Below are positions 16,294-23,171 of a DNA stretch of 23,394 nucleotides, piece after piece (within the stretch, counting starts at the first letter, position 1; each line of letters begins with the position of its first letter). The position numbers and the translations under genes were made by a program. Source of the DNA: Bdellovibrionales bacterium (lineage in GTDB: Bacteria > Bdellovibrionota > UBA2428); contig JAFEAR010000119.1 of NCBI GenBank assembly GCA_018266335.1, forward strand, positions 1-23,394, written 5' to 3'. Below the pieces are notes generated by a model that did not search any database, was not told where the DNA came from, and saw only the letters and a list, made by a program, of their open reading frames with translations.

Positions 16294-16396
16294 CATTTCT
16301 AAGTAATAACAACTAATTAGTCAGAAGAAGCCTTTTCAGTTCATCCAACTCACATCACCTGAAATCACGGGAAATCATGTGGCTGTTGCAAGCATT

Positions 16397-16437
16397 TGTA
16401 GTGATCAGCTGTAGTAGAGCGCGGTTTGTAGTGTAGT
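16397..16437 (+). repeat. Four TGTAGT repeats, possible integrase arm sites (left end)
   Basis: TGTAGT occurs at 16397, 16410, 16427 and 16432, the last continuing as TGTAGTTCATTC. Two more copies occur near the right end of the island, one continuing as TGTAGTTCGTTG. Short repeated motifs just inside both att sites are typical of integrase or excisionase binding arms. The rest of 16294-16512 shows AGTGATCA twice (about 16400 and 16498) but no gene. Confidence 0.5.
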
Positions 16438-16482
16438 TCATTCGCTGTTATCCAATTTTCCTTCTTCACTGCCTGGCTTTAC

Positions 16483-16502
16483 TTGTCATTGATTGTCAGT
16501 GA
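16483..16502 (+). promoter_or_regulatory. Tandem 10-bp repeat upstream of the HTH gene, possible operator
   Basis: TTGTCATTGA is followed directly by TTGTCAGTGA, matching at 9 of 10 positions with a one-turn period, and ends 10 bases before the ATG at 16513. Head-to-tail sites on one helix face next to an HTH gene suggest binding by that protein (autoregulation). TTGTCA also resembles a -35 box, so promoter and operator could overlap. Confidence 0.4.
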
Positions 16503-16512
16503 TCATTTATAA

Positions 16513-16725
16513 ATGGAAACATCAGCCGCGCCAGAACCGTGGTTTTCAGTTGAGGAAATCGCCAAACACCTCGGTGTCTCGAAAGAAACCATCTACCGTT
16601 GGCTTGAGCGGCAAAAGATTCCTGCTCACCGGATTGGGAAACTATGGAAATTCAAAGCCAGCGATGTTGACGCATGGATTAAGCAAGGCGGTGCGATCAG
16701 CGTAGAAAGTGAAGGTAAAAAATGA
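16513..16725 (+). CDS. Excisionase/MerR-type helix-turn-helix protein
   Basis: This 70-aa protein is almost entirely one winged HTH of the excisionase (AlpA/HTH_17) type. Residues about 10-58 read WFSVEEIAKHLGVSKETIYR, then WLERQKIPAHRIGKLWKF and DVDAWI, the standard order of helix, recognition helix, wing and final helix. It could act as the recombination directionality factor of the island, as the repressor of the downstream defence gene, or both. Its stop overlaps the next start (ATGA at 16722-16725), so translation is coupled. A ribosome site is not obvious upstream of its ATG. A tandem 10-bp repeat lies just upstream. Confidence 0.85.
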   Translation: METSAAPEPWFSVEEIAKHLGVSKETIYRWLERQKIPAHRIGKLWKFKASDVDAWIKQGGAISVESEGKK

Positions 16726-19700
16726 GTTACGTGCCGGGCAGAACCGACATCTTACGTCTTGATCCGCCGGAGGCTGAACATCTCCTTCAAGTTATTTTGT
16801 GGAGCTGTGCGGATCGAATGGGCGCGAGTAGAGAAGTCGTTGATACCATCGACTCGTCAACAGTAAGTAGACGTCCCAGACAGAACGTAAAAGACGGCGG
16901 ACTGGAGCTAACCGTACGATTGCCTGCTTCGGCGATACTTCAAAACCCATTCGTTCATCATTCCATGATTGTCCAAGTAAAATCAGGAAAGACTCAGCTC
17001 ACTGCTACTGCGATTGAAGAAGAGGTTGAAAAGGAAAAAGTAAAAACCTTTCTCGCTAATGGTGGGCATTACGTAATCGCTTACACCGGCATAGTTCCAA
17101 CTTATGGGGAGCACGACACTAAGTGGGAAGATGAGCAGATAAACGAGCTACGAAATGCACTAAAGAAACACTTTCCAAGCGGAAATGTTACCGGTGCAAT
17201 TTGGACGGCTGACGATGTGGAGCGCCTAACCAAAGACGCTCCTCAGGCTTGGGATGTGTTTGCATCTGGAAACATCTTCGCCACCCTTTCATCTCAAACT
17301 TTAAAGAATCTGATCGACAAACGAACGATGACCGATTTCGGATTTGACATCCCATTTGTTCAAGGAGGCCAACGAGAAGGCCAACTCGAAGAATTAAAGT
17401 CCTGGATGCAAACGTTCAGCGGATATTTTGAGCTTAGAGGAAATATGGGGGTCGGAAAGAGCCGACTTGCATACGAGGCTGTTGTTTCGACCGGCAGAGA
17501 TGGAACAACCATCTGGCATCTTTCCAGGCCGGATAACTCCTTCATAACCGCCTGTCAGGCATACCTTAGCTCGCAACCATCAGCCTTTCTTCGAATGGTT
17601 GTGGATGAATGCGATGACGACATGGCAGATAAACTTAGAAACTTGGCTCAAGTGAATAGAGACCGAGTTGCACTTTTGGCAATCATTCCTTTCAAGTCGA
17701 GGGATGCCACTACAAAGCAAGCCGACGACATCCACATCGTAAATAAGATGACCAAAGATGACCTCACGAACCTTCTGGGTTCATTTCAGCTAAAGGACGA
17801 CGTTGTTACCTGGATTGTTCAAATTTGCGATGGATACCCTAAACTCGCTCGAGTCCTAGCAGAAAGAGCCAAACTCGAAACAGAGGAAATGTCCAAAGAG
17901 CAGCTAATAGCTTGGCTTACAGAACACAGAGAATTTAAAGACAAGACAATTGCAACTCGCGGCTGGGTTAACTTAATCCTCAGTGAAAAAGATCAAGAGG
18001 TACTTCGAGTTCTTGCGTTGCTGACTGAAATTGGATTTCAGGGCAAGCGCAAAGATGAATACCAAAAGCTTTGCGACTTCTTTGGACTAAATGCAGATAC
18101 CGTTGAAGAGGCAATTAAGAAAAATCTAGCGAAGGGACTACTAGCAAAAGGGTCTGACTACATTTACGTTACTCCGCTGATCCTTGCCTCGTACCTTTGT
18201 GCTGACCGACTAAGCACGATGCGTCCTGATAAATTCGAGGCACTTGGAAAACTGTTACATCAGTTGCCACGACCACACTTCACCGGCTCGCCTCTCGAGT
18301 CTTTGTCAGAACGAATTAAGATGTCTGCATTGAACGACGAAGTTCAAACATCTTTGCTCAAGGCGCTGGAGACCTTCCGCCCTTTTGATAAGGCCATTCT
18401 GCAATCTGAGGTTGTAGCAGAACTGGCCTTCGCTTGTTCGCACTTTCAACCTCATAACTTTTTGAAAACTTTTGTTGCGGACCTAAGAAACCGCGATCCA
18501 CAAGAAGTAAAGACCTGGTTAGAAGGAAGGCGGAAAACGGTTCGCTTTCTTGAAGCCGCCGCTTTTTATCCGGAACTTTTTGATGACGCCATTGAAGGTC
18601 TCTTTTTGTTGTCAAAAGCCGAAAACGAAACTTGGGCTAACAACGCTAGCGGTGTATGGGTAGAGTTTTTTTCCGCGGCCCTAAGTGGATCAATGGCCCC
18701 GTTAGCATCAAGGATTAATTGGCTCACCAATTTAATTGAATCAGGAGACGGCGCACACGAGCTCATTCAAAAAGCCGTTGAGACGGTGGTTTCTCCAAAC
18801 CATAGCAGAATGGCTGGGCACGAAAATCAGCTCGGCCTACCAAAAATTGAAGTTAAGCATGGGTTTAAGTTCTCAGAGCTCTACGACTCTTTGAATAGAC
18901 TAATTGAAACTATTAAAAACTCGGACTACCAAATAAACGCACTGGCGAAAGTGTTTATTGATAATCTCCGTGGACTCGTTCGCCTCGGATACGTCCAAAA
19001 GAATCTTGCTTTTGTTGAATGGCTACAAGAACTCAGCGCGAATGACATAGCCCTACAACAGCGACTTCTCATTGCGAGCCAACATATTCTAGAATGGGAA
19101 TCAAAGCTCTTAACAGCAGAGGCTAAAGTTCTTTTTGAGGATATTCAAAAACATCTGACCTCTGGAACTCTTGAAAATCGAGTTCGCAGATGGTCGTTTG
19201 AGCCGCTTCTAAAAGATTATGAACTTGAAAAGGAATCCAATAGTCCGCTCGACCTACTAATTGGGGATCTCATCAAGACTCCAAAGAGCTTGGAGAAGCT
19301 TGGACCTATCCTAACAAGTCCCTCTGCAGTTCGCTCAGGGTACTTTGCATTTAAATTAGGACAGCTTGATAAAACTAGAGCCTGTTGGACGGCATTCGAC
19401 GGGTGGACTGACAGAAAGAGGGCTCTCGACTTCAAAATCAGATATCTTGTAGGGCGAGCACACGGCCAAGAAAATCCAGACTGGGTTGATGATCGCCTCG
19501 ATGAGCTTGCCGGGACTGATGCTCCAAATGTACTCGCCGATGCTTCTAAAGACGTTGAAACAGAGAGATCGCTCAAGCGTTTACTTGTCCTTGCTCAAAC
19601 CACACCAGAATACATTAGGCTCCTAGTTTTTGGCGGCAGAGCATCTCGACTGTCCGGTAGACAATTAAATGAAGTCGTAGATTTCTTTCGTACATATAAA

Positions 19701-20474
19701 TCCGAAGTAAACCTGTGTCCCCTATGGGATGTGCTAGGCCAATACACTCATGGGAACAAAGACAAACCGTTACCACTCGGCGAGACTCAAATCCGGTATC
19801 TAATCTCCAGCCTTTACTCCCCAGCAGTCGGTACTATGACCGACTACTATCAAGACGAGACTATTGTGGTTCTCATGGCTCATCACATGAATGAGACAGT
19901 CGCTAGTGACTTAGCGACCGAGTGTCTGAATGTGATCGTAAATGAAAAGTCTGACTACCATCGGTCGAAGCGCTCCGGGGAGATTCTTAAGTCAATTGCC
20001 GAGAAGTGGGGCGATTCCGTATTCAAAGTAATATTTGAAAGATTGAGTTCAGATGATGGGCTTGCACTCTTTAAAATGGAGCAAGTATTGGATGATTGGG
20101 CTCACGGGATTTTCAGCGACATCTTAGAAAAGATGTCCGAAACGTGCGATGAGAAAACCGCAGAGTTAATTATTAGGTTGATGCCAAATAGCTACGGCGC
20201 ACTAAACAAAACAAGTGCTAATCTTTTGAAAAGATTTTCATCAAATTCAAAAATTGAAAGTGCAGTCGCTCGATCATTCTATTCGGGCGTATTTAGCGGG
20301 CCCGTATCAGATCGCTTGGCGTCTCAGATAGAAGCCCTTGAGTCGTGGGCACAAGAAAATGGTATCAATAAACTAGGCAGCGTTCTGCGACTACGCGACT
20401 CTCTTTCTCATCAACTTGAAGGCGAACGTAAACTTGAGGAAGAAGAAGAGTTTCTAAATAAGAAGGGACGATAG
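16722..20474 (+). CDS. Mrr-like nuclease-STAND NTPase fusion, putative Avs-type defence protein
   Basis: This 1250-aa protein has three parts. Residues 1-190 look like an Mrr-type PD-(D/E)xK nuclease: an acidic helix (E17, E19), DGGLEL with D58, and the strand MIVQVKSG with Q85 and K87. Residues 200-430 hold a P-loop NTPase: Walker A GNMGVGKS (240-247), Walker B RMVVDE (D295, E296), and the GYP (371-373) motif typical of STAND proteins. Residues 430-1250 are mostly helical with no recognised domain, the place where STAND proteins carry the sensor, and end in a charged helix. Known Avs proteins share this nuclease-STAND-sensor order and cleave DNA after sensing a phage protein; for this protein that is inference. 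GAAGG lies 5-9 bases before the ATG. Codon use is AT-rich compared with the flanks. A type IV restriction role is the main alternative. Confidence 0.82.
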   Translation: MSYVPGRTDILRLDPPEAEHLLQVILWSCADRMGASREVVDTIDSSTVSRRPRQNVKDGGLELTVRLPASAILQNPFVHHSMIVQVKSGKTQLTATAIEEEVEKEKVKTFLANGGHYVIAYTGIVPTYGEHDTKWEDEQINELRNALKKHFPSGNVTGAIWTADDVERLTKDAPQAWDVFASGNIFATLSSQTLKNLIDKRTMTDFGFDIPFVQGGQREGQLEELKSWMQTFSGYFELRGNMGVGKSRLAYEAVVSTGRDGTTIWHLSRPDNSFITACQAYLSSQPSAFLRMVVDECDDDMADKLRNLAQVNRDRVALLAIIPFKSRDATTKQADDIHIVNKMTKDDLTNLLGSFQLKDDVVTWIVQICDGYPKLARVLAERAKLETEEMSKEQLIAWLTEHREFKDKTIATRGWVNLILSEKDQEVLRVLALLTEIGFQGKRKDEYQKLCDFFGLNADTVEEAIKKNLAKGLLAKGSDYIYVTPLILASYLCADRLSTMRPDKFEALGKLLHQLPRPHFTGSPLESLSERIKMSALNDEVQTSLLKALETFRPFDKAILQSEVVAELAFACSHFQPHNFLKTFVADLRNRDPQEVKTWLEGRRKTVRFLEAAAFYPELFDDAIEGLFLLSKAENETWANNASGVWVEFFSAALSGSMAPLASRINWLTNLIESGDGAHELIQKAVETVVSPNHSRMAGHENQLGLPKIEVKHGFKFSELYDSLNRLIETIKNSDYQINALAKVFIDNLRGLVRLGYVQKNLAFVEWLQELSANDIALQQRLLIASQHILEWESKLLTAEAKVLFEDIQKHLTSGTLENRVRRWSFEPLLKDYELEKESNSPLDLLIGDLIKTPKSLEKLGPILTSPSAVRSGYFAFKLGQLDKTRACWTAFDGWTDRKRALDFKIRYLVGRAHGQENPDWVDDRLDELAGTDAPNVLADASKDVETERSLKRLLVLAQTTPEYIRLLVFGGRASRLSGRQLNEVVDFFRTYKSEVNLCPLWDVLGQYTHGNKDKPLPLGETQIRYLISSLYSPAVGTMTDYYQDETIVVLMAHHMNETVASDLATECLNVIVNEKSDYHRSKRSGEILKSIAEKWGDSVFKVIFERLSSDDGLALFKMEQVLDDWAHGIFSDILEKMSETCDEKTAELIIRLMPNSYGALNKTSANLLKRFSSNSKIESAVARSFYSGVFSGPVSDRLASQIEALESWAQENGINKLGSVLRLRDSLSHQLEGERKLEEEEEFLNKKGR

Positions 20475-20476
20475 GC

Positions 20477-20776
20477 AATGTACCACTGTTAAGTGGAAAG
20501 GCCCGACTGTCCCTTCCCATCTTGAGGAGATGCACCACCAACTTTTTCAAGAACATCCCTGACACCTTCACGAAGGTAGAGAACTTTTTTGAAGACGGGG
20601 AATGGGCAATTCTTGAATGGTCAGGCGGCGGCACCTTTATGGGAACAGGAACTCCCAAGCCTTTCAAGCTGAGGGGCTGCGGGTTCTTCCACGTCATTGA
20701 TGGCAAGATCAAAATTCAGCGCGGCTATTGGGATAAGCACACATAGTTCTCTCAAGTGGGACTTCCAATTAGTTGA
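20477..20776 (+). pseudogene. SnoaL/NTF2-like pseudogene
   Basis: The frame contains the second half of a SnoaL-like cyclase/NTF2 domain: IPDTFTKVENFFEDGEWAIL, then GGGTFMGTGTP, GFFHVIDGKI and YWDKHT. A TAG at 20744-20746 interrupts it, but the same frame continues as FSQVGLPIS before TGA at 20774-20776. This is how intact family members end, so the TAG is a nonsense mutation. The N-terminal half of the domain is missing and there is no in-frame ATG before the conserved part, only a TTG at 20522. It lies between the STAND gene and the right att repeat and may be a leftover of an older insertion. Confidence 0.65.
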
Positions 20777-20778
20777 AC

Positions 20779-20794
20779 TGTAGTTCGTTGTAGT
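20779..20794 (+). repeat. Two TGTAGT repeats (right end)
   Basis: TGTAGT at 20779-20784 and 20789-20794 matches the four copies near the left end. The first copy sits in the small palindrome GAACTGTAGTTC. Their position 49-64 bases inside the right att repeat mirrors the left arrangement. Confidence 0.45.
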
Positions 20795-20842
20795 AATCTC
20801 AAATTTGAGGGCATTGATTCCGCGCACTTGCGTGGTTTTCAT

Positions 20843-20856
20843 CGCCTCCACCATTT
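20843..20856 (+). repeat. attR: displaced copy of the tmRNA 3' end
   Basis: CGCCTCCACCATTT is identical to 16246-16259 and includes the tmRNA CCA end, but lacks the T-arm. It marks the far boundary of the island. A hairpin, TGCGAAA with TTTCGCA, follows at about 20855-20879 and may be what is left of the original tmRNA trailer. Confidence 0.78.
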
Positions 20857-20907
20857 GCGAAAGTGACCTTGATTTCGCAGTGAATTCCTGGGAGGAACGA
20901 TGCCATC

Positions 20908-21489
20908 ATGAAAACTAGCTTTAAAGTCGTCTTACTCGTATTTTTTCTCGTGATTGGTAGTTCCTCGCAGGCAGCAGCTTGGCAACCGGCCTTTTACTCT
21001 TGCGGTCCGGTGCACGACCCGGCTCGGTGTGAGTCCCTGAATCAAGGCGGGTTTGAGGGCTACACTGACCCCAATGTGGCCCATAGCGGAATTTGGCGCG
21101 GATACGGACCAGATGCAAAGGGCATCGACATCAATTACGGCCAAGCCCATAGCGGAAGAAACAATGGTTGGCTCCGGAATTCGACGCGCAACTGGAACAG
21201 CCTTTATCAATTTGTGACCATTCAGCCCAACCACTCCTACGCGTTGCATGTTTTTTTGCGCGCAACCCCGAACATTAAAGACGGGTATTTTACGGTGCGT
21301 GCCGACCGCAATGTGAATGGCCCGATCATCACTGAACAGCGCATTGCTGGTGATGGCTATTACCACGAATACGTTCTTCGTTTTGACTCCGGCAACCTAA
21401 GCAACATTACCGTTTACGCTGGATTCTGGGGCGTAGGCGGAGATGCTTGGATGCAGATGGACGACTTCTATCTTGAATTTTATTACTGA
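20908..21489 (+). CDS. Secreted protein with a CBM4/9-like jelly-roll fold
   Basis: This 193-aa protein has a Sec signal peptide (about 1-23, ending SSQAAA). The mature domain has the order seen in CBM4/9 and other galactose-binding-like jelly rolls: NQGGFEG near the start, W..YG, GQAHSGRNNGWLRN, LYQFVTIQPNHSYALHVFLR, TVYAGFWG and a closing WMQMDDFYLEFYY. These proteins bind glycans outside the cell; the ligand is unknown. GGAGG lies 12 bases before ATG 20908. A tiny frame ATG CCA TCA TGA at 20900-20911 lies between them and overlaps the start. It is the first host gene beyond the island. Confidence 0.7.
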   Translation: MKTSFKVVLLVFFLVIGSSSQAAAWQPAFYSCGPVHDPARCESLNQGGFEGYTDPNVAHSGIWRGYGPDAKGIDINYGQAHSGRNNGWLRNSTRNWNSLYQFVTIQPNHSYALHVFLRATPNIKDGYFTVRADRNVNGPIITEQRIAGDGYYHEYVLRFDSGNLSNITVYAGFWGVGGDAWMQMDDFYLEFYY

Positions 21490-21549
21490 TTGAAATCGCG
21501 AAGGGCGCCCTACTGTTCAACGACCAATCGCTCCAACGAGGTTACACAG

Positions 21550-21577
21550 TAGACTTCGGCTGCGTCCGGGCTAATAT
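21550..21577 (+). promoter_or_regulatory. Possible promoter of the DUF1428 operon
   Basis: TAGACT (21550-21555) and TAATAT (21572-21577) are 16 bases apart, matching four and five positions of the sigma-70 boxes. Transcription would begin around 21584, leaving a very short leader that only just includes the AAGGAGG site at 21583-21589. Confidence 0.3.
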
Positions 21578-21594
21578 GCTCCAAGGAGGGCATT

Positions 21595-21954
21595 ATGGCT
21601 CGTTATGTGGATGGCTTTGTTATTCCGATCAAACGCAACCAAACCGGCGCTTACAAGAAGATGGCAACTTGGGGCCGCCGGGTTTGGATGAAACACGGAG
21701 CTCTGAGTTACTACGAGTGCGTCATGGACGACTTTGCAAAGCACGGAATGGGCTTCAAAAAAATGTGCAAGCTCAGGCAAGGCGAGACTGCTATCTTCGC
21801 CTTTGTCGTCTACAAGTCCAAGGCGCATCGCAATCAGGTCAACAAACGGGTCCTAAAAGAGATGGCCACGGCTACGGAAGTATCCACCAAAATGCCTTTC
21901 GACATGAGGCGCTTTGCGATGGCCGGATGTAAGGTCATCGTCCGCGCCAAATAA
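21595..21954 (+). CDS. DUF1428 family protein (YbaA-like)
   Basis: This 119-aa protein matches the DUF1428 family from end to end. It opens with YVDGFVIPIKRNQTGAYKKM, then KHGALSYYECVMDD, a GETAIFAFVVYKSKAHRNQV block, and closes with MPFDMRRFAMAGCKVIV. The family has a ferredoxin-like fold related to dimeric alpha/beta-barrel proteins; its biochemical role is not settled. The start at ATG 21595 follows AAGGAGG by 5 bases. It leads a compact operon with a DHFR-like reductase and two VOC proteins, a combination seen near stress- or environment-responsive genes, but the link is only contextual. Confidence 0.88.
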   Translation: MARYVDGFVIPIKRNQTGAYKKMATWGRRVWMKHGALSYYECVMDDFAKHGMGFKKMCKLRQGETAIFAFVVYKSKAHRNQVNKRVLKEMATATEVSTKMPFDMRRFAMAGCKVIVRAK

Positions 21955-21976
21955 ATGCGGATCACGAGGGAAGTTT

Positions 21977-22627
21977 ATGAGTCGCTTACGCGTGGAGAGT
22001 TTTTCTGTTTCCCTCGACGGATACGGGGCGGGGGTGCATCAAGATCTTGAAAACCCTCTGGGCCGCAACGGCAAAATAGTGCACGAGTGGTTCTTTCCCA
22101 CGCTCACCTTCAACCGGATGATTGGCAAAGCTGGTGGCACTATGGGCGTCGATAATCAATTCGCATCGCGCGGGTTCGATGGCATCGGGGCCAATATCAT
22201 GGGCCGCAATATGTTTGGTCCCGTGCGCGGAGCTTGGAAGGAAAACGAGTGGAAGGGCTGGTGGGGACCTAATCCGCCTTATCACTCACCCGTTTTTGTT
22301 CTTACTCATCACAAGCGCGAGCCGCTCGTGATGGAGGGCGGCACAACCTTCTATTTTGTTACGGACGGAATTGAATCGGCGCTCGAGCAGGCCAAAAAAG
22401 CCGCGGGCGGCAAAGACATTCGGCTTAACGGCGGAGTCTCGGTGATTCGGCAGTACCTGGCCAAAGGATTGGTGGACTACATGCACCTTGCCGTGTCGCC
22501 CAAGCTGCTGGGCGCCGGCGAAAATCTCTTTGCCGGGCTCGACCTCGTGCAACTTGGTTACGTAGTTAAAGAAAGTGTGCAGGGCGAAAATGCCACGCAC
22601 CTTATTTTTGAAAGGCACGCCAAATGA
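21977..22627 (+). CDS. Dihydrofolate reductase-family protein (RibD C-terminal-like)
   Basis: From ATG 21977 the product is 216 aa, with GAGGGA 7 bases upstream. It starts like YyaP/YwjB-type DHFR-family proteins (LRVESFSVSLDGYGAG) and contains GANIMGRNMFG, PPYHSPVFVLTHHKREP, a TDGIESALEQAKKAAGGKDI helix and LNGGVSVIRQYLAKGLVDY, then HLAVSPKLLGAGENLF. These are the NADPH-binding and core strands of the RibD-C fold. It is not a canonical folate DHFR, and the substrate is unknown. The frame is open to 21914, but an earlier start would overlap the DUF1428 gene. Its stop overlaps the next start by four bases (ATGA). Confidence 0.88.
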   Translation: MSRLRVESFSVSLDGYGAGVHQDLENPLGRNGKIVHEWFFPTLTFNRMIGKAGGTMGVDNQFASRGFDGIGANIMGRNMFGPVRGAWKENEWKGWWGPNPPYHSPVFVLTHHKREPLVMEGGTTFYFVTDGIESALEQAKKAAGGKDIRLNGGVSVIRQYLAKGLVDYMHLAVSPKLLGAGENLFAGLDLVQLGYVVKESVQGENATHLIFERHAK

Positions 22628-23103
22628 AAAAAATTTACACCTGCATTTGGTCTAACCAAAGCGCCGCGGAGATGGTTAAGTTTTACAAATCCGTTTTCAA
22701 GGGCACCAAGGTTGGCAAGTTTGCGTACTGGGGTAAAAATCCCATGGGCGTTAAAGAAGGTTCGGTGCTTACGGCGCACATCACCATTTTGGGGCAAAAG
22801 CTTATGCTCCTGAATGGTTTTGTGGACATGCCCTTTAACGAATCTATTTCGTTCGTTGTCCCGTGCAAAACTCAGCGCGAGATCGACACCTACTGGAAAA
22901 AGCTGTGCTCCGGTGGCGGCAAGCCGGTGCAATGCGGTTGGGTGATCGACAAGTTTGGAGTGCGTTGGCAAATTGCTCCCGCAGCCTTTGACAAGTGGAA
23001 CACCACCAAAAACAAAACCAAAAAAGAAGCCATGATGGTCGAAATGTGGAAAATGCAAAAGCTCGACATCAAAAAGCTCCAAGCCGCTTTCGATAACGCT
23101 TAA
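22624..23103 (+). CDS. PhnB-type VOC family protein (3-dmu-9_3-mt domain)
   Basis: This 159-aa protein opens with IYTCIWSNQSAAEMVKFYKS, the typical start of PhnB/3-demethylubiquinone-9 3-methyltransferase-like VOC proteins, and continues with HITILGQKLMLLNG and SISFVVPCKTQREID. Near the C-terminus are GWVIDKFGVRWQIAP (the usual DKFGVxWQ signature) and a long helical tail. VOC folds often bind a metal and act on small molecules. A methyltransferase activity is not implied by the domain name. Its ATG overlaps the stop of the DHFR-like gene, so the two are translationally coupled. Confidence 0.88.
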   Translation: MKKIYTCIWSNQSAAEMVKFYKSVFKGTKVGKFAYWGKNPMGVKEGSVLTAHITILGQKLMLLNGFVDMPFNESISFVVPCKTQREIDTYWKKLCSGGGKPVQCGWVIDKFGVRWQIAPAAFDKWNTTKNKTKKEAMMVEMWKMQKLDIKKLQAAFDNA

Positions 23104-23171
23104 GCTGTAAAATCGCGCGCTACCCGGCGCTAAAAAATCGTGGGATACTGCCCCCGGAGGAGATTCTCACC

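Larger units (their letters stand above)
16257..20856. mobile_element. tmRNA-integrated mini-island carrying a putative defence operon
   Basis: About 4.6 kb lie between two copies of a 14-bp repeat, one being the tmRNA 3' end. Inside, the DNA is visibly richer in A/T and uses AAA, GAA, TTT and CTA codons far more than the flanking GC-rich genes, which suggests horizontal origin. The contents are a terminator, TGTAGT repeats near both ends, an excisionase-type HTH gene, a 1250-aa nuclease-STAND gene and a SnoaL-like pseudogene. No integrase or transposase gene is present. The element may be a remnant that has lost its integrase, or one moved by an integrase supplied from elsewhere. The boundaries are supported by the repeats; mobility itself is inferred. 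Confidence 0.78.

Noticed and set aside
16508..16513. TATAAA as a -10 box for the HTH gene
   Set aside because: It overlaps the start codon, so transcription would begin after the ATG. The spacing to TTGTCA is also 19 bases.
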